A DNA stretch of 64,000 bases, taken from positions 5,636,467 through 5,700,466 of the forward strand of contig NZ_CP037423.1 in assembly GCF_007754155.1 (NCBI RefSeq), given 5' to 3'. The DNA is from Stieleria neptunia. Its GTDB lineage: Bacteria; Planctomycetota; Planctomycetia; Pirellulales; Pirellulaceae. Both the position numbers and the translations under genes were made by a program. Positions 41,559 through 51,087 of this stretch are shown one piece after another. Positions within the stretch are counted from its first letter, which is position 1. Each line of letters starts with the position of its first letter. Below the pieces are notes generated by a model. The model saw nothing but the letters and a program-made list of their open reading frames with translations, ran no database searches and was not told the DNA's origin.

Positions 41559-44500
41559 ATGTCTGCCCCAGTGACGATCACCGGAGTATGCGGCATGAGC
41601 GGGCAGTGGCGGTCTCGGAGACTCAGCAAGCACACGCGTGGCACAGGAATGCGACGCAGGAGCACACGGCGGCTGGTCAAGGAGAATCTTGAGCATCGCA
41701 TCGTCCTGTCGGCGACGATTGGAAACAACATCGGCGTCGGCGACCAGATTCAGAACTTCCGCTTGGCGATTGCGGCGACCGCCGAATACACGGCGTTGTT
41801 GGGGGGGCAAGCGAATGCGTTTGCGGCGATCGAATCCTTCGTGCGCGACGTCAATGAGATCTTTGAAGCGGAACTCTCGATTCATTTTGATCTCGTCTCG
41901 GGGACCAACACCGTCTTCACCGACTCCGCGACCGATGGCTACACCAACGGCAACACGGAGGAGATGCTCAGTCAAAACACCGGGGTGCTGGATGACGAGT
42001 TGGGCAATTCGGCTTATGACGTCGGGCACGTCTTCGGCACGGCGACCAGCGGCGGCGCCGGCCTGGCGGGGTTGGGCGTGGTGAATTCGCCGACTAGGAA
42101 GGGCGAAGGCGCTTCGATCTCCACCAATCCCCAAGGCGCCGATTGGGTCCGACTGGTGGCCCATGAAATCGGTCACCAGTTCGACGCCGAACACACCTTT
42201 AATGCCAACGCGTTTGCATCGGCGAAGAACAATCGGGACGCCGGCAGCGCTTATGAACCGGCCAGCGGCACGACGTTGATGAGCTACGCGGGGATTTCGG
42301 GCGCCGATGATTTGCAAAACGATTCGGATCCTTATTTTCACGCCGCAAGCTTTGAATCGATCCAGAGTTTTCTCGCATCGAGCGCGCCGCCCGATTCCTT
42401 GACCCCCAGCGGCAATGCCATTCCAGTTGTCTCCGGCGGAACCGATTACACGATTCCCGCCGGTACGCCGTTTCAGTTGACCGCAACGGGATCTGATGCC
42501 GATTCCGGTGACAGGTTGACGTACACCTGGGAGCAACTCGATCTGGGCCCCGAGATGAGTTTGCCGATCAGTGACAACGGCAGTAGCCCGTTGTTCCGGT
42601 CGTTTCCGCCCGGTGAAGATCCGACCCGCGTGTTTCCGCGTCTCAGTGATTTGGCCGCAAATGTGAACACGGCGCAGCTCGGCGAAGCCTTGCCGACGAC
42701 CGATCGAAGTTTGAACTTTCGCGCGACGGTGCGTGACGGTGCCGGCGGAGTCCACTCCGACGATGTTCTGCTGACGGTCGTTGACACGGGGACCCCGTTC
42801 GCGGTGACCTCGCCCAACACCGCGGTCAGCTGGACCGGCGGAACCTCACAAACCATCGTTTGGAATGTCGGCGGGACGGATGCCAACGGGATCGACGTTT
42901 CAAACGTCGTGATCGACCTGTCGCTCGACGGCGGACTGACCTATCCGTTGACGCTGGCTGCGACCACGCCGAACGATGGCAGCGAGTCGATCACGGTGCC
43001 CAACATCACGGCCGGCCAAGCGCGTGTTCGCGTTCGCGCCGACGGCAATGTTTTCTTTGACATCTCCGACGCCGACCTCTCCATCACCGCGAACTCGGCC
43101 AGTCCGGGTTTGACGGTGACGCAAAGCGATGGCAACACGCGGGTCGGCGAAGACGGGTTGTTGGGAAGCTCGCCGATCGACAGCTACACGATCGCGCTGA
43201 ACACGACGCCGACCGGACCGGTCGATGTCACCGTGAACGCCGACTCCCAAACCGAGGTCAGTACCGACGGCGTGACCTTCACGCCCAGCGTGACCGTCAC
43301 ACGAACCGACATGACGGCGGCGACGATCTACGTTCGCGGCGTGGACGATACGATCCAAGAAGGCGTGCACGGCGGATCGATCACCCATTCGGTTTCCGCC
43401 AGCACTGACCCAGCCTATCCGCTCGGGGGCATCGGCAATTCCGTCGCCGTCACGATCGCCGATGACGAATTGCAGCCGGTCGTGGGCGTGGATTTTGACA
43501 TCCAGTCCGGCGCCCCACTTCATTGGACGGAAATCGTCGGCGTGTTCTCGGCGGACTTGCAGACCCTGCCACGTGAAGACGGATCCGTTTCGTCGATCGG
43601 ACTGGAGTTCCAGGCCGGCCCGAGTCTTGGTTCCTCGACCGCCACGCCGCCCGTTTTTCCCCTGCACTCACCCCCGCTCGATGGCGTCGACGGCGTGATC
43701 AGCGGCAGCGACTATGTCAGATTGACTTGGACCGGGCTGACGCCGTTCACCGACTACAACCTCTACACGTTCCTGACGGAGAACTTCATTGGCGGGCGAA
43801 ATGCCATCCAGGAGGTTCGGATTTCCGCCGCCGTCTCACCCGATCCCGTGATCCAAAACACCTCCGCGCTCGGCAGCGGTTTGTTGGTCAATCAGGGACT
43901 AGCCGATTCGTCCAAGCCGATCGAAGACGACCGGGTGATGGCTCAGGCGGACGCGAACGGTGAAATCCGATTGGAAATTTTTGATACCAGCGGCCTGTCG
44001 CAGGCCCCCGCGATCAGCGCCGCCGCGATTCAGGAGGTGGGGCCGGACATCGCCGGAATCAGCGTGATTCAAACCGACGACGAGACGACCGTTTCGGATT
44101 CCGCAACCAGCGACTCGTTCGATGTCGTCTTGAAGAAACCGCCCACCGGAACGGTCGTGATTGACATCTCCAACGAAGATGTGACGGAAACCTCGGTGAC
44201 GCCCAGCACATTGACGTTTGATGCGACGAACTGGAACACGCCCCAGACCGTGACGGTCCATGGAGTCGCCGACGGCGAAGCCGACGGAGCACAATCGGTT
44301 CGTGTGCGGCTGTCCGTCGACACAGCGTCGACGACCGATTCGGACTACGGCGTCGTGGGCGATCGCTTGTTACCCGTGACCGCCAGCGACGATCTGCAGT
44401 CACCCTTGATAGGCATCGACTTTGAAGATTCGCCCGCCCCCAATTTAGCGCCTGCGAACTGGAACATCGCGACCAATCCCTCGACCGGCAACTTTGTCGA

Positions 44501-46280
44501 TCTGGTTGATGAAGACGGTTCGATGACGGCCGTCGATCTGTCGATCCATCTCGCGGGCGGTGTTGGGAAGTACGACGATTTTCCCCTCGGATCGCTACCG
44601 GACCATCCGACGTCTCTGGCCGAACTCGCCGGCGGATGGTTCAGCACCTCGGGCATCACCATGACATGGTCTGATCTGGCTCCCAATACCGAATACGACG
44701 TCTGGCTGTTTGCCGAATGGCCGTATGGCAATCCCATCGGCCAATCGGTGACCGTGTCGGGGGCGTCGGTGGCACAATCGCCGTTTGTCATGGCCCCCTC
44801 GGTCAATCAGTTGCTGATCAACAGCGCCAGTGTCGATGTCACCCGCACCCTCGCCGACGACGCGGTTCGCGCGACGTCCAACGCGGCAGGCGAGATTCAA
44901 ATCACGGTCACTCGCGATTCGGGTGCCGATTACAGTTTGATCAGCGGAGCTGCGATACAGGAAATCCCCCCCGTTCCCCCGGGGACCGCCGATCTATCGG
45001 TCACGACCCACGGCGACGAAAACGGTCCGGTGAACGTCGTCTACACGGTCACGCTGAGCCGCCCCAACGAAACGGGATCACCCATTACGTTTGACATGGA
45101 TGATTTGTTGACCGGCAGTGCGACGTCCGGAGAGGACTACGCCGCAATCCCAGGCGACGCCAAAATCAGCGTTCCCGATGGTGCGTCGGTCGGTTCAATC
45201 ACCGTTAGCGTGATGGGCGATGCGTTTGTCGAAACCGAGGAAACGATCGACGCCCAAATCTCCAACCCCAGCGTATCCGAATTCGTGATCGGAGATTCCA
45301 ATGCGACGGCCACGATCGCCGACGATGACGTCAGCGTGGTGACGGTCGCGGCGGATCCGGCCACGGTCCACGAAGACGCGGCCGAATCGATCGTGTTCAC
45401 GTTGACGCGGACGAATGTTGTCACGAACTCGCCCGCACTGGACATCCACTTTGATCTCGCCGGTGATGCGACGTTCGCGAACGACTACAACGCCGACGCC
45501 GTCCATACCGCAACCTTTGCCGCCGGCCAATCGACCACGACGGTGACGGTGACGCCGACGGCGGATTCCGTCGTCGAACCGGACGAGTCGGTCACGTTGA
45601 CCTTGGCCGAAGACGATGACTACCAGACGGGCGCCGCTGCCGAAGCGACGGCCACGATTCGCAACGACGATCCCGGCGGGGCCGCGCCGCAGGTCTACAG
45701 CGTCGTTTACTTCAACGAAGACGCCGATTCCGAATTGAATCACAGCCCCGACGGCACCGGCCAACGGTCCGTGATTCGCAAGATTCGTGTGACGTTCAGC
45801 GGCCCCACGAGCGTCCCGATCGGAGCGGTCACCGACGACAGTTTCATCCTCGAGTCGACGAGCGGACGGTCGCGTGGAACCCGGGTCGGGCTGGAGGTCG
45901 TCCGTTCGGATGTGATCGCCGGACAACAAGTGGTCGTTTTGAAATTCACGGGCACCGAGCTGGTCGAAGCGATCTCGCGAAAGAAACGCAACGTTGATGC
46001 GATGTTGGTCGATGGCGAGTACCGGCTGACCATCGAGGGAGCGAAGCTGGGCATCGATGCTAACGGCGCCGGCTACGGTGTCAACGCGACCGATGATTTC
46101 TTTCGCCTGTTCGGCGACAGCGATGGAGATCGTGACGTCGACGGAACCGACAGCGACCGCTTCTTCGCTGACGACGAGACCGCCGGTCAAAGCTCCCTGT
46201 TCGACTTCGATGCCAAACCCCAAAAGAAGGCCGTCGATCGATCCGAGTTCATCAACCGATTCGGAACCCAACTGTTCTAA
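41559..46280 (+). CDS. Metzincin (reprolysin-like) metalloprotease with Calx-beta repeats, LEPR-XLL motif
   Basis: An exported protein of about 1573 aa. LEHRIVLSA is the LEPR-XLL variant. A metzincin protease domain follows (about 55-290) with zinc motif HEIGHQFDAEH from His202 and the downstream Met-turn TLMSYAG. Several beta-sandwich repeats follow. Calx-beta modules are recognisable by SVVTVAADPATVHEDAAESI and by ATIADDD or ATIRNDD ends. The C terminus has an EF-hand-like segment (GDSDGDRDVDGTDSDRFF). It likely degrades extracellular protein and binds calcium. The start is uncertain: 41559 has GAGAGAGG just before it, 41595 and 41649 are alternatives. Confidence 0.85.
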   Translation: MSAPVTITGVCGMSGQWRSRRLSKHTRGTGMRRRSTRRLVKENLEHRIVLSATIGNNIGVGDQIQNFRLAIAATAEYTALLGGQANAFAAIESFVRDVNEIFEAELSIHFDLVSGTNTVFTDSATDGYTNGNTEEMLSQNTGVLDDELGNSAYDVGHVFGTATSGGAGLAGLGVVNSPTRKGEGASISTNPQGADWVRLVAHEIGHQFDAEHTFNANAFASAKNNRDAGSAYEPASGTTLMSYAGISGADDLQNDSDPYFHAASFESIQSFLASSAPPDSLTPSGNAIPVVSGGTDYTIPAGTPFQLTATGSDADSGDRLTYTWEQLDLGPEMSLPISDNGSSPLFRSFPPGEDPTRVFPRLSDLAANVNTAQLGEALPTTDRSLNFRATVRDGAGGVHSDDVLLTVVDTGTPFAVTSPNTAVSWTGGTSQTIVWNVGGTDANGIDVSNVVIDLSLDGGLTYPLTLAATTPNDGSESITVPNITAGQARVRVRADGNVFFDISDADLSITANSASPGLTVTQSDGNTRVGEDGLLGSSPIDSYTIALNTTPTGPVDVTVNADSQTEVSTDGVTFTPSVTVTRTDMTAATIYVRGVDDTIQEGVHGGSITHSVSASTDPAYPLGGIGNSVAVTIADDELQPVVGVDFDIQSGAPLHWTEIVGVFSADLQTLPREDGSVSSIGLEFQAGPSLGSSTATPPVFPLHSPPLDGVDGVISGSDYVRLTWTGLTPFTDYNLYTFLTENFIGGRNAIQEVRISAAVSPDPVIQNTSALGSGLLVNQGLADSSKPIEDDRVMAQADANGEIRLEIFDTSGLSQAPAISAAAIQEVGPDIAGISVIQTDDETTVSDSATSDSFDVVLKKPPTGTVVIDISNEDVTETSVTPSTLTFDATNWNTPQTVTVHGVADGEADGAQSVRVRLSVDTASTTDSDYGVVGDRLLPVTASDDLQSPLIGIDFEDSPAPNLAPANWNIATNPSTGNFVDLVDEDGSMTAVDLSIHLAGGVGKYDDFPLGSLPDHPTSLAELAGGWFSTSGITMTWSDLAPNTEYDVWLFAEWPYGNPIGQSVTVSGASVAQSPFVMAPSVNQLLINSASVDVTRTLADDAVRATSNAAGEIQITVTRDSGADYSLISGAAIQEIPPVPPGTADLSVTTHGDENGPVNVVYTVTLSRPNETGSPITFDMDDLLTGSATSGEDYAAIPGDAKISVPDGASVGSITVSVMGDAFVETEETIDAQISNPSVSEFVIGDSNATATIADDDVSVVTVAADPATVHEDAAESIVFTLTRTNVVTNSPALDIHFDLAGDATFANDYNADAVHTATFAAGQSTTTVTVTPTADSVVEPDESVTLTLAEDDDYQTGAAAEATATIRNDDPGGAAPQVYSVVYFNEDADSELNHSPDGTGQRSVIRKIRVTFSGPTSVPIGAVTDDSFILESTSGRSRGTRVGLEVVRSDVIAGQQVVVLKFTGTELVEAISRKKRNVDAMLVDGEYRLTIEGAKLGIDANGAGYGVNATDDFFRLFGDSDGDRDVDGTDSDRFFADDETAGQSSLFDFDAKPQKKAVDRSEFINRFGTQLF

Positions 46281-46281
46281 C

Positions 46282-46397
46282 GTGGCGTAAGCTTCCAGCT
46301 TGCGATCCGCGTGGCGTAAGCTTCCAGCTTGCGATCCGCGTGGCATAAGCTTCCAGCTTGCGATCCGCGTGGCATCAGCTTCCAGCTTGCGTCGGTC
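46282..46397. repeat. 29-bp tandem repeat, four units, with inverted copy downstream
   Basis: Units begin at 46282, 46311, 46340 and 46369 with GTGGCRTMAGCTTCCAGCTT. An inverted copy (CGCAAGCTGGAAGCTTACGC) lies at 46629-46651. The units have no spacers between them. They lie just after the metalloprotease stop. Confidence 0.9.
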
Positions 46398-46500
46398 AGG
46401 CTTTGCCTGCCCCCCCGCTTGGCACGCCAACCTGCCCCGTGCAACGGTGAAGCGTTTCGTGGCGGAACAGCCCGCGAGCGGGCTGATTTCAGATTCAAAG

Positions 46501-46525
46501 ACCGGAGGGCTCGCGCCCTGCCGCT
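46501..46525. repeat. Single arm of the CGGAGGGCTCGCGCCCT repeat family
   Basis: These 25 bases are identical to the right arm at 39639-39663, and flanking words (CTAACAC, AATGCTTCA) are also similar. It lies in the intergenic region between convergent genes (46281-46667), which holds no gene. Confidence 0.8.
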
Positions 46526-46667
46526 AACACTTCGTCGAACACTCGGAAATGAATGCTTCAACGTGTTGACGAAACGGGGCGATCGGTGATGTGGGGCGGT
46601 GGACGCGCTGCGAGGCAGCTGTTGGGGTCGCAAGCTGGAAGCTTACGCCACTTGGCGGCTTACGCGG

Positions 46668-49451
46668 CTAGTTGGCTTTGTCGACGAAACCGTTGATGGT
46701 GATTTCGGTGGTGCCCAGGCCATGTTGGTAGCGTGGATAAAGCAGTTCCTCGGGTAACTTTAAATTGTTGAACATGTCGTAGGAGGACTGTGATGATTTC
46801 TGCAGCTCCGCACCGAGCGAGCCGCCTTCTTTGAACGACACAAAGTACGGCACGCCGCCTTGCTGGGTTCCCCAGGCGTATTGGTCGCGGTACCGGATCT
46901 CCACTTTCTGGATCCACGGCGTGACCGTGTGTTCTTCGGTTTGACGGCCGCCGATCCGCCCGAACGACGTCAGTTGATAGGTGCGTTTTTCAGGTTTGCC
47001 CGGCCCCGCCGATCCGCTCAAGATGACTTCGGAACTCGGGTCTTCGCGAAATCCACGCGCCGCCGCGGCCCGTCGCAACCCTTGGGCGATCCGGGAATCG
47101 CCGCTCGCTTCGATGCGAACGCCCAGTCCGGGTTTGAGCATCACGAGCGAATCGGGATCGACTTTTTTCATCAGTTCGATCGCGTCTTGGTGGGGCACCG
47201 TCGCGACGCCGACCAGGGCGTGGGCTTGGCCGGAAACGCTGGTGGTGGCGGCGACCAACATTTGTCGTCCCAGCATCTGGCGATCGGCGATCGAGACGCC
47301 TTTGCCGACGTAGTTCCAAACGACCAGCTTCAATCCCGTGCTGTAGATCTGGGAACCGGCAGAGATCCAACCGCCCGATAGCATGCTGATCGGCGTTGCC
47401 GGACCGACGGCCAGGCCGCCTTGCCGAAGCGTTTTGGGTTGGCCGCCTTCGAACAAATCCCAGACGGAGATTTCGCTGCCGCTGACGGTCAACAAGTGTC
47501 GGCCGTCTTGGCTGAAACCGACGCCGCCGCCATAGGTTCGCCCGCCGCCGCGATACGCCAATTGCCGGCCGCCATCGATCTCGAACACGCCGACGCCGCC
47601 GCTGTTGTCCATCACCGCAAAGAATTCGCCACTGGGGTGCAGGTAAAACCGATTCTCGTACACGCCCGAGATGGAGTAGACGATTTCTCGGGTGGCAAAA
47701 TCGTAAAGCGAAACGGAGGCGTCGTTGCCCAACAACAATCGACTGCCGCCGATCAGTTTGGCCATGTACTGCGAGCGTCGTCCGAAGGAACCTTTCGACT
47801 CCGGGATCTCCCAACTGGCTTCGGCCCGCGCCGTGGTTTCGCCGACGCCGACGCGATAGGTGCAGAATCGAATCGGTTGGCTCCAATATCCGCCGACTTG
47901 AACATTCAACAGACGCGATTGCTGTGCCGAATAATCAACGATCCGTTCGTCATCGAGGAACACCGGGCCTTCGACCACCGCTTTCGTTTTGGGGCTGGCC
48001 CAATACAGTCGTGTTTCGCCCCCGCTGCGGCTGCTGTTCTTGGAGAACGCGCCCACGGCAACCCATTGCGATTCACCGCCGACGGGAATGGCCGCCGAAA
48101 CGGAATCGCTTTTGGAGATCGCGAATCCGGTGCCGCCGGTGCCGAACACGGGTTGCGTCGCGGCGGAGGCAGAGATCACCAATTGCTCCAAATCCGCAGC
48201 CTGGGCGGAAACTTCAAGCTCTTGGCGCGGCGATTGAAAATCAAAGTTTCTCGGCCGCGGGGTGATGATCGGCGTCTCGGCAAGCAGCCGACGCAGGGTC
48301 GGATTCAATTTGTCGATTTCGACGCGTGAGTCGGTCCCATCCTCCTTTCGAATCGTGACATGGGTTTCGTCGCGGCTGATGAATCGGGCGATCACGGTGA
48401 AACTGCCCGAGGCATCGGACCACTCGCGCCAACGGCCTTCGCCATTGGGAAAACGAATGTCGGTCAACTTGATCCGTTCGGTCAAATCACGATTGTGGCG
48501 TTTGAACTGCGCTTCGACCTCGCCGGCAAGCACCTTGGTGACCACGGCGTCGTACCACTGGAACCAATACTTGACTTGGATTTGATCCCCCACACGCACC
48601 GGGTTGGCGCCATCGATCTTGTTTTCTTCGCCCGTGATCGGCGTCTTGGCCAGCAAGCTGCGCAAATTGGGTGACAGAAGTGCGATGGGAATCGTGACGT
48701 CCGAACCGTCTTCCTTGCGAATCGTCACCTTGTCTTGGGTGCGTGAAATGTAGCGCGCGACGACTTTGAATTGTTCGGAGGCATCGGTCCAAAGCCGCCA
48801 CCGGCCCTCGCCGTTTGGAAACCGGATTTCCGCCAACGGAAACGTTCCTTCCCGTTTGAAGGAACCGTAGTCGTAGTCGACTTCCACCTGACCGGGCAGG
48901 ACGCGTTTGACGACGCCGGGATACCATTTGGAAAAGTACTCGATTTCGATCTGGTCGCCGACGCGAACCGGATTGGCACCGTCGATCATGTTTTCGTTGC
49001 CGGTGACCGGGACCTTCAGCACTTGTTTCCGCAACTCGGAGGAAAGCTTGTCGATCGGAATGGTCATTTCCGATCCGTCGGCCTTGCGGATCTTGACTTC
49101 CGTTTTGGTGCGAGAGAGGTAGCGTGCTTCGACGCTGAACTTGCCTGAACTGTCTTTCCAGACCATCCACGCGCCTTCTCCGTTGGGAAAACGCGTGTCC
49201 TCCAATTTAAATTCGCCGGTGGTCATCCGTCCGCCGCCGCGATCGTATTGGACGTTGACGGTGCCCTCGGAATAGGACTGCACGGTGCCGGGGTACCAAG
49301 TCCGAAACCACTGGACTTCGACCTGATCACCGACGCGGACCGGTGCGATCGCGTCGGAGGGGCGTTGGGCGTGCAGCGTGCCACAGGACAACCATAGCAG
49401 CAGGAAACAGCAGGCTGCTTGTCGAGCAACCCTGGAACTGATCGGTCTCAT
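46668..49451 (-). CDS. SHD1-repeat exported protein with C-terminal propeller-like region
   Basis: A 927-aa protein with a signal peptide (QAACCFLLLWLSCGTLHAQ). Three units follow, each a Tudor/SH3-like strand set (PVRVGDQVEVQWFRTWYPG) plus a Sla1 homology domain 1 (RFPNGEGAWMVW, KVTIRKEDGS, IPIDKLS). SHD1 is known from the eukaryotic endocytic protein Sla1 and is expanded in planctomycetes. The second half (about 420-927) contains beta-propeller-like blades (GGVGFSQDGRHLLTVSGSEI). The likely place is periplasmic or envelope-associated. Molecular function is unknown. I chose ATG 49451, which directly precedes the signal peptide, over the longer frame to 49508. Confidence 0.85.
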   Translation of the reverse strand: MRPISSRVARQAACCFLLLWLSCGTLHAQRPSDAIAPVRVGDQVEVQWFRTWYPGTVQSYSEGTVNVQYDRGGGRMTTGEFKLEDTRFPNGEGAWMVWKDSSGKFSVEARYLSRTKTEVKIRKADGSEMTIPIDKLSSELRKQVLKVPVTGNENMIDGANPVRVGDQIEIEYFSKWYPGVVKRVLPGQVEVDYDYGSFKREGTFPLAEIRFPNGEGRWRLWTDASEQFKVVARYISRTQDKVTIRKEDGSDVTIPIALLSPNLRSLLAKTPITGEENKIDGANPVRVGDQIQVKYWFQWYDAVVTKVLAGEVEAQFKRHNRDLTERIKLTDIRFPNGEGRWREWSDASGSFTVIARFISRDETHVTIRKEDGTDSRVEIDKLNPTLRRLLAETPIITPRPRNFDFQSPRQELEVSAQAADLEQLVISASAATQPVFGTGGTGFAISKSDSVSAAIPVGGESQWVAVGAFSKNSSRSGGETRLYWASPKTKAVVEGPVFLDDERIVDYSAQQSRLLNVQVGGYWSQPIRFCTYRVGVGETTARAEASWEIPESKGSFGRRSQYMAKLIGGSRLLLGNDASVSLYDFATREIVYSISGVYENRFYLHPSGEFFAVMDNSGGVGVFEIDGGRQLAYRGGGRTYGGGVGFSQDGRHLLTVSGSEISVWDLFEGGQPKTLRQGGLAVGPATPISMLSGGWISAGSQIYSTGLKLVVWNYVGKGVSIADRQMLGRQMLVAATTSVSGQAHALVGVATVPHQDAIELMKKVDPDSLVMLKPGLGVRIEASGDSRIAQGLRRAAAARGFREDPSSEVILSGSAGPGKPEKRTYQLTSFGRIGGRQTEEHTVTPWIQKVEIRYRDQYAWGTQQGGVPYFVSFKEGGSLGAELQKSSQSSYDMFNNLKLPEELLYPRYQHGLGTTEITINGFVDKAN

Positions 49452-49586
49452 CGGATGAAGCAGGGCAGTCGGGAAGGAGAAGGGGGGGATCGTTCGCTTC
49501 GGAACCACCTGGGGGTGATGGCACTAAGATAGCGGAATCACGCGAATGGTTCCCTGACGCCGCTGGGACGACGAGAACTTTCGCCT

Positions 49587-49612
49587 TGTTCCCAGGCTCC
49601 TGCCTGGGAACA
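49587..49612. repeat. Hairpin TGTTCCCAGGC with 11-bp arms
   Basis: TGTTCCCAGGC (49587-49597) pairs perfectly with 49602-49612 around a 4-base loop. A related half site, GCCTGGGAAC, occurs near 49708. It sits between two minus-strand genes; no T-run follows on either strand. Confidence 0.7.
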
Positions 49613-49740
49613 CGGTGTCATGGAGGCTCCCGCCTCCCGGGCCGTCATCGGTGCGCCGGCAGAGCCGGCGCGGATGGCAAGCAGGATGCTTACCCCACTT
49701 TATCGCCTGGGAACGGTGCCCGAACGAGATCACGTGATGG

Positions 49741-50883
49741 TTACCAGTCGGCCAGCGGGCCGGTGCTGCCGTCGGTCGCGTATTTGTATTGGGCGTTGCA
49801 AAACGAGTCGGTCATGCCGGCAAGGTATTCGCCGACGACGGTTTCGATCGGATGCGATTCACAGCGGCGGCGAAATCGTAGCGGCAATCGTGACGGATCG
49901 TGCCGCAGCACTTCAAACATGTCCTGCAATCGATGGTAGGCCGCACGGCGGACGGGAATCAGCCGCGGATGACGGTACACCGCTTCGAACAAAAACGATT
50001 CCAACTCGGCCCGTTCACGTGCCAATTGATCACTGTGTCCCAGTCTCAGTCCCGCATCGCGGACCTCCGAGACGCTCTGGCCTTGGAACTCCACCACGCG
50101 TTCGGTGGCTTCGCTCAGGAAGTCGGTCACTTGCAGATCGATCAGCTCGTGTACCAAGAGTTGACGTTCTTCGCGAAGTCGATCGGTGCCTTGTTTTTCG
50201 CGAACCAATTCCATCGCGCGCCGGACAATCGACAGCTCCATCAACTCGTGCATCGACAACAATCCCATTTGCAGGGCGTCGTCGACGTCGTGGGCGTCAT
50301 AGGCCATCGAGTCCGCGGCGTCGACCAGCTGGACTTCCAACAGCGGGCTGCGGCCGACGGCGGCTTCCGCCTTGTGGGCCCGCACGTCTTGCCCGTCCAG
50401 AATCTCCAACGACAGATTCAGCCCCGGGAATGTCGCGTAACGCTGTTCGAGTTGCTCGACGATGACGAGGGCAAACCCGTTGTGGGAGAACCCGCCGACC
50501 GGCTGCATGCATTCACTCAATGCGTCTTCGCCGCAATGCCCGAACGGCGGATGCCCGATGTCGTGGACCAGCGCCAGGGCCTCGGTCAGGTCTTCGTTGA
50601 GCCGCAGGACACGCGAAATCGTGCGTGCGATCGATGCGACTTCGAACGTGTGGGTCAGCCGGGTTCGATGGTAGATCCCCATCTCGCCGGTGAACACCTG
50701 CATCTTTCCCGACAGCCGCCGAAAGGCACTGCTGTGGAGAATTCGATCGCGGTCACGCGCGAAGGGGCCACGATAGGGATGATCGGGTTCCGCATACCGG
50801 CGCCCCCGAGTGTCTCGGCTGCGCATCGCGAAACTGGCGAGCAACATGTGCTCGCGGTCGTCATATCGCCGAGTGTCCAGCAT
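49741..50883 (-). CDS. dgt: dGTPase-like HD-domain triphosphohydrolase
   Basis: A 380-aa enzyme of the deoxyguanosinetriphosphate triphosphohydrolase-like family, which releases triphosphate from dNTPs and controls nucleotide pools. It begins with RDTRGRRY and has the family motif DRDRILHSSAFRRLSGKMQV. The HD metal site comprises His78 (RLTHTFEV), His107-Asp108 (LVHDIGHPPFGH), and a later Asp in DAADSMAYDAHD. Length fits the short dGTPase-like class. I chose ATG 50883; a TTG four codons earlier is less likely. It is a single gene, with the SHD1 gene downstream. Substrate specificity cannot be read from sequence. Confidence 0.88.
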   Translation of the reverse strand: MLDTRRYDDREHMLLASFAMRSRDTRGRRYAEPDHPYRGPFARDRDRILHSSAFRRLSGKMQVFTGEMGIYHRTRLTHTFEVASIARTISRVLRLNEDLTEALALVHDIGHPPFGHCGEDALSECMQPVGGFSHNGFALVIVEQLEQRYATFPGLNLSLEILDGQDVRAHKAEAAVGRSPLLEVQLVDAADSMAYDAHDVDDALQMGLLSMHELMELSIVRRAMELVREKQGTDRLREERQLLVHELIDLQVTDFLSEATERVVEFQGQSVSEVRDAGLRLGHSDQLARERAELESFLFEAVYRHPRLIPVRRAAYHRLQDMFEVLRHDPSRLPLRFRRRCESHPIETVVGEYLAGMTDSFCNAQYKYATDGSTGPLADW

Positions 50884-51087
50884 CGTTGTGATCAAGAAAA
50901 TCCGTTCCAGTGGGCGTCGTTTCGAGTCTGGTTTTCCAGGGGGTTATCGGAGTGTAGGTCATCGCTAGAGCTGCAATCCTAGTGAACCGTGCGAATCTCG
51001 CCCACACCAATGTGTCGAGTCCCCGCAATCGCATGGTAACATAGAGGGTCTGAAGTCGAATTCCACCGTCCCTGAAGGACCTGCCGC

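Noticed and set aside
46282..46397. Possible CRISPR array
   Set aside because: The 29-bp units are directly joined with no unique spacers, and no cas gene is present in the window.
45195..46430. 411-codon minus-strand frame under the metalloprotease gene
   Set aside because: It is antisense to clear Calx-beta repeats and encodes low-complexity charged sequence.
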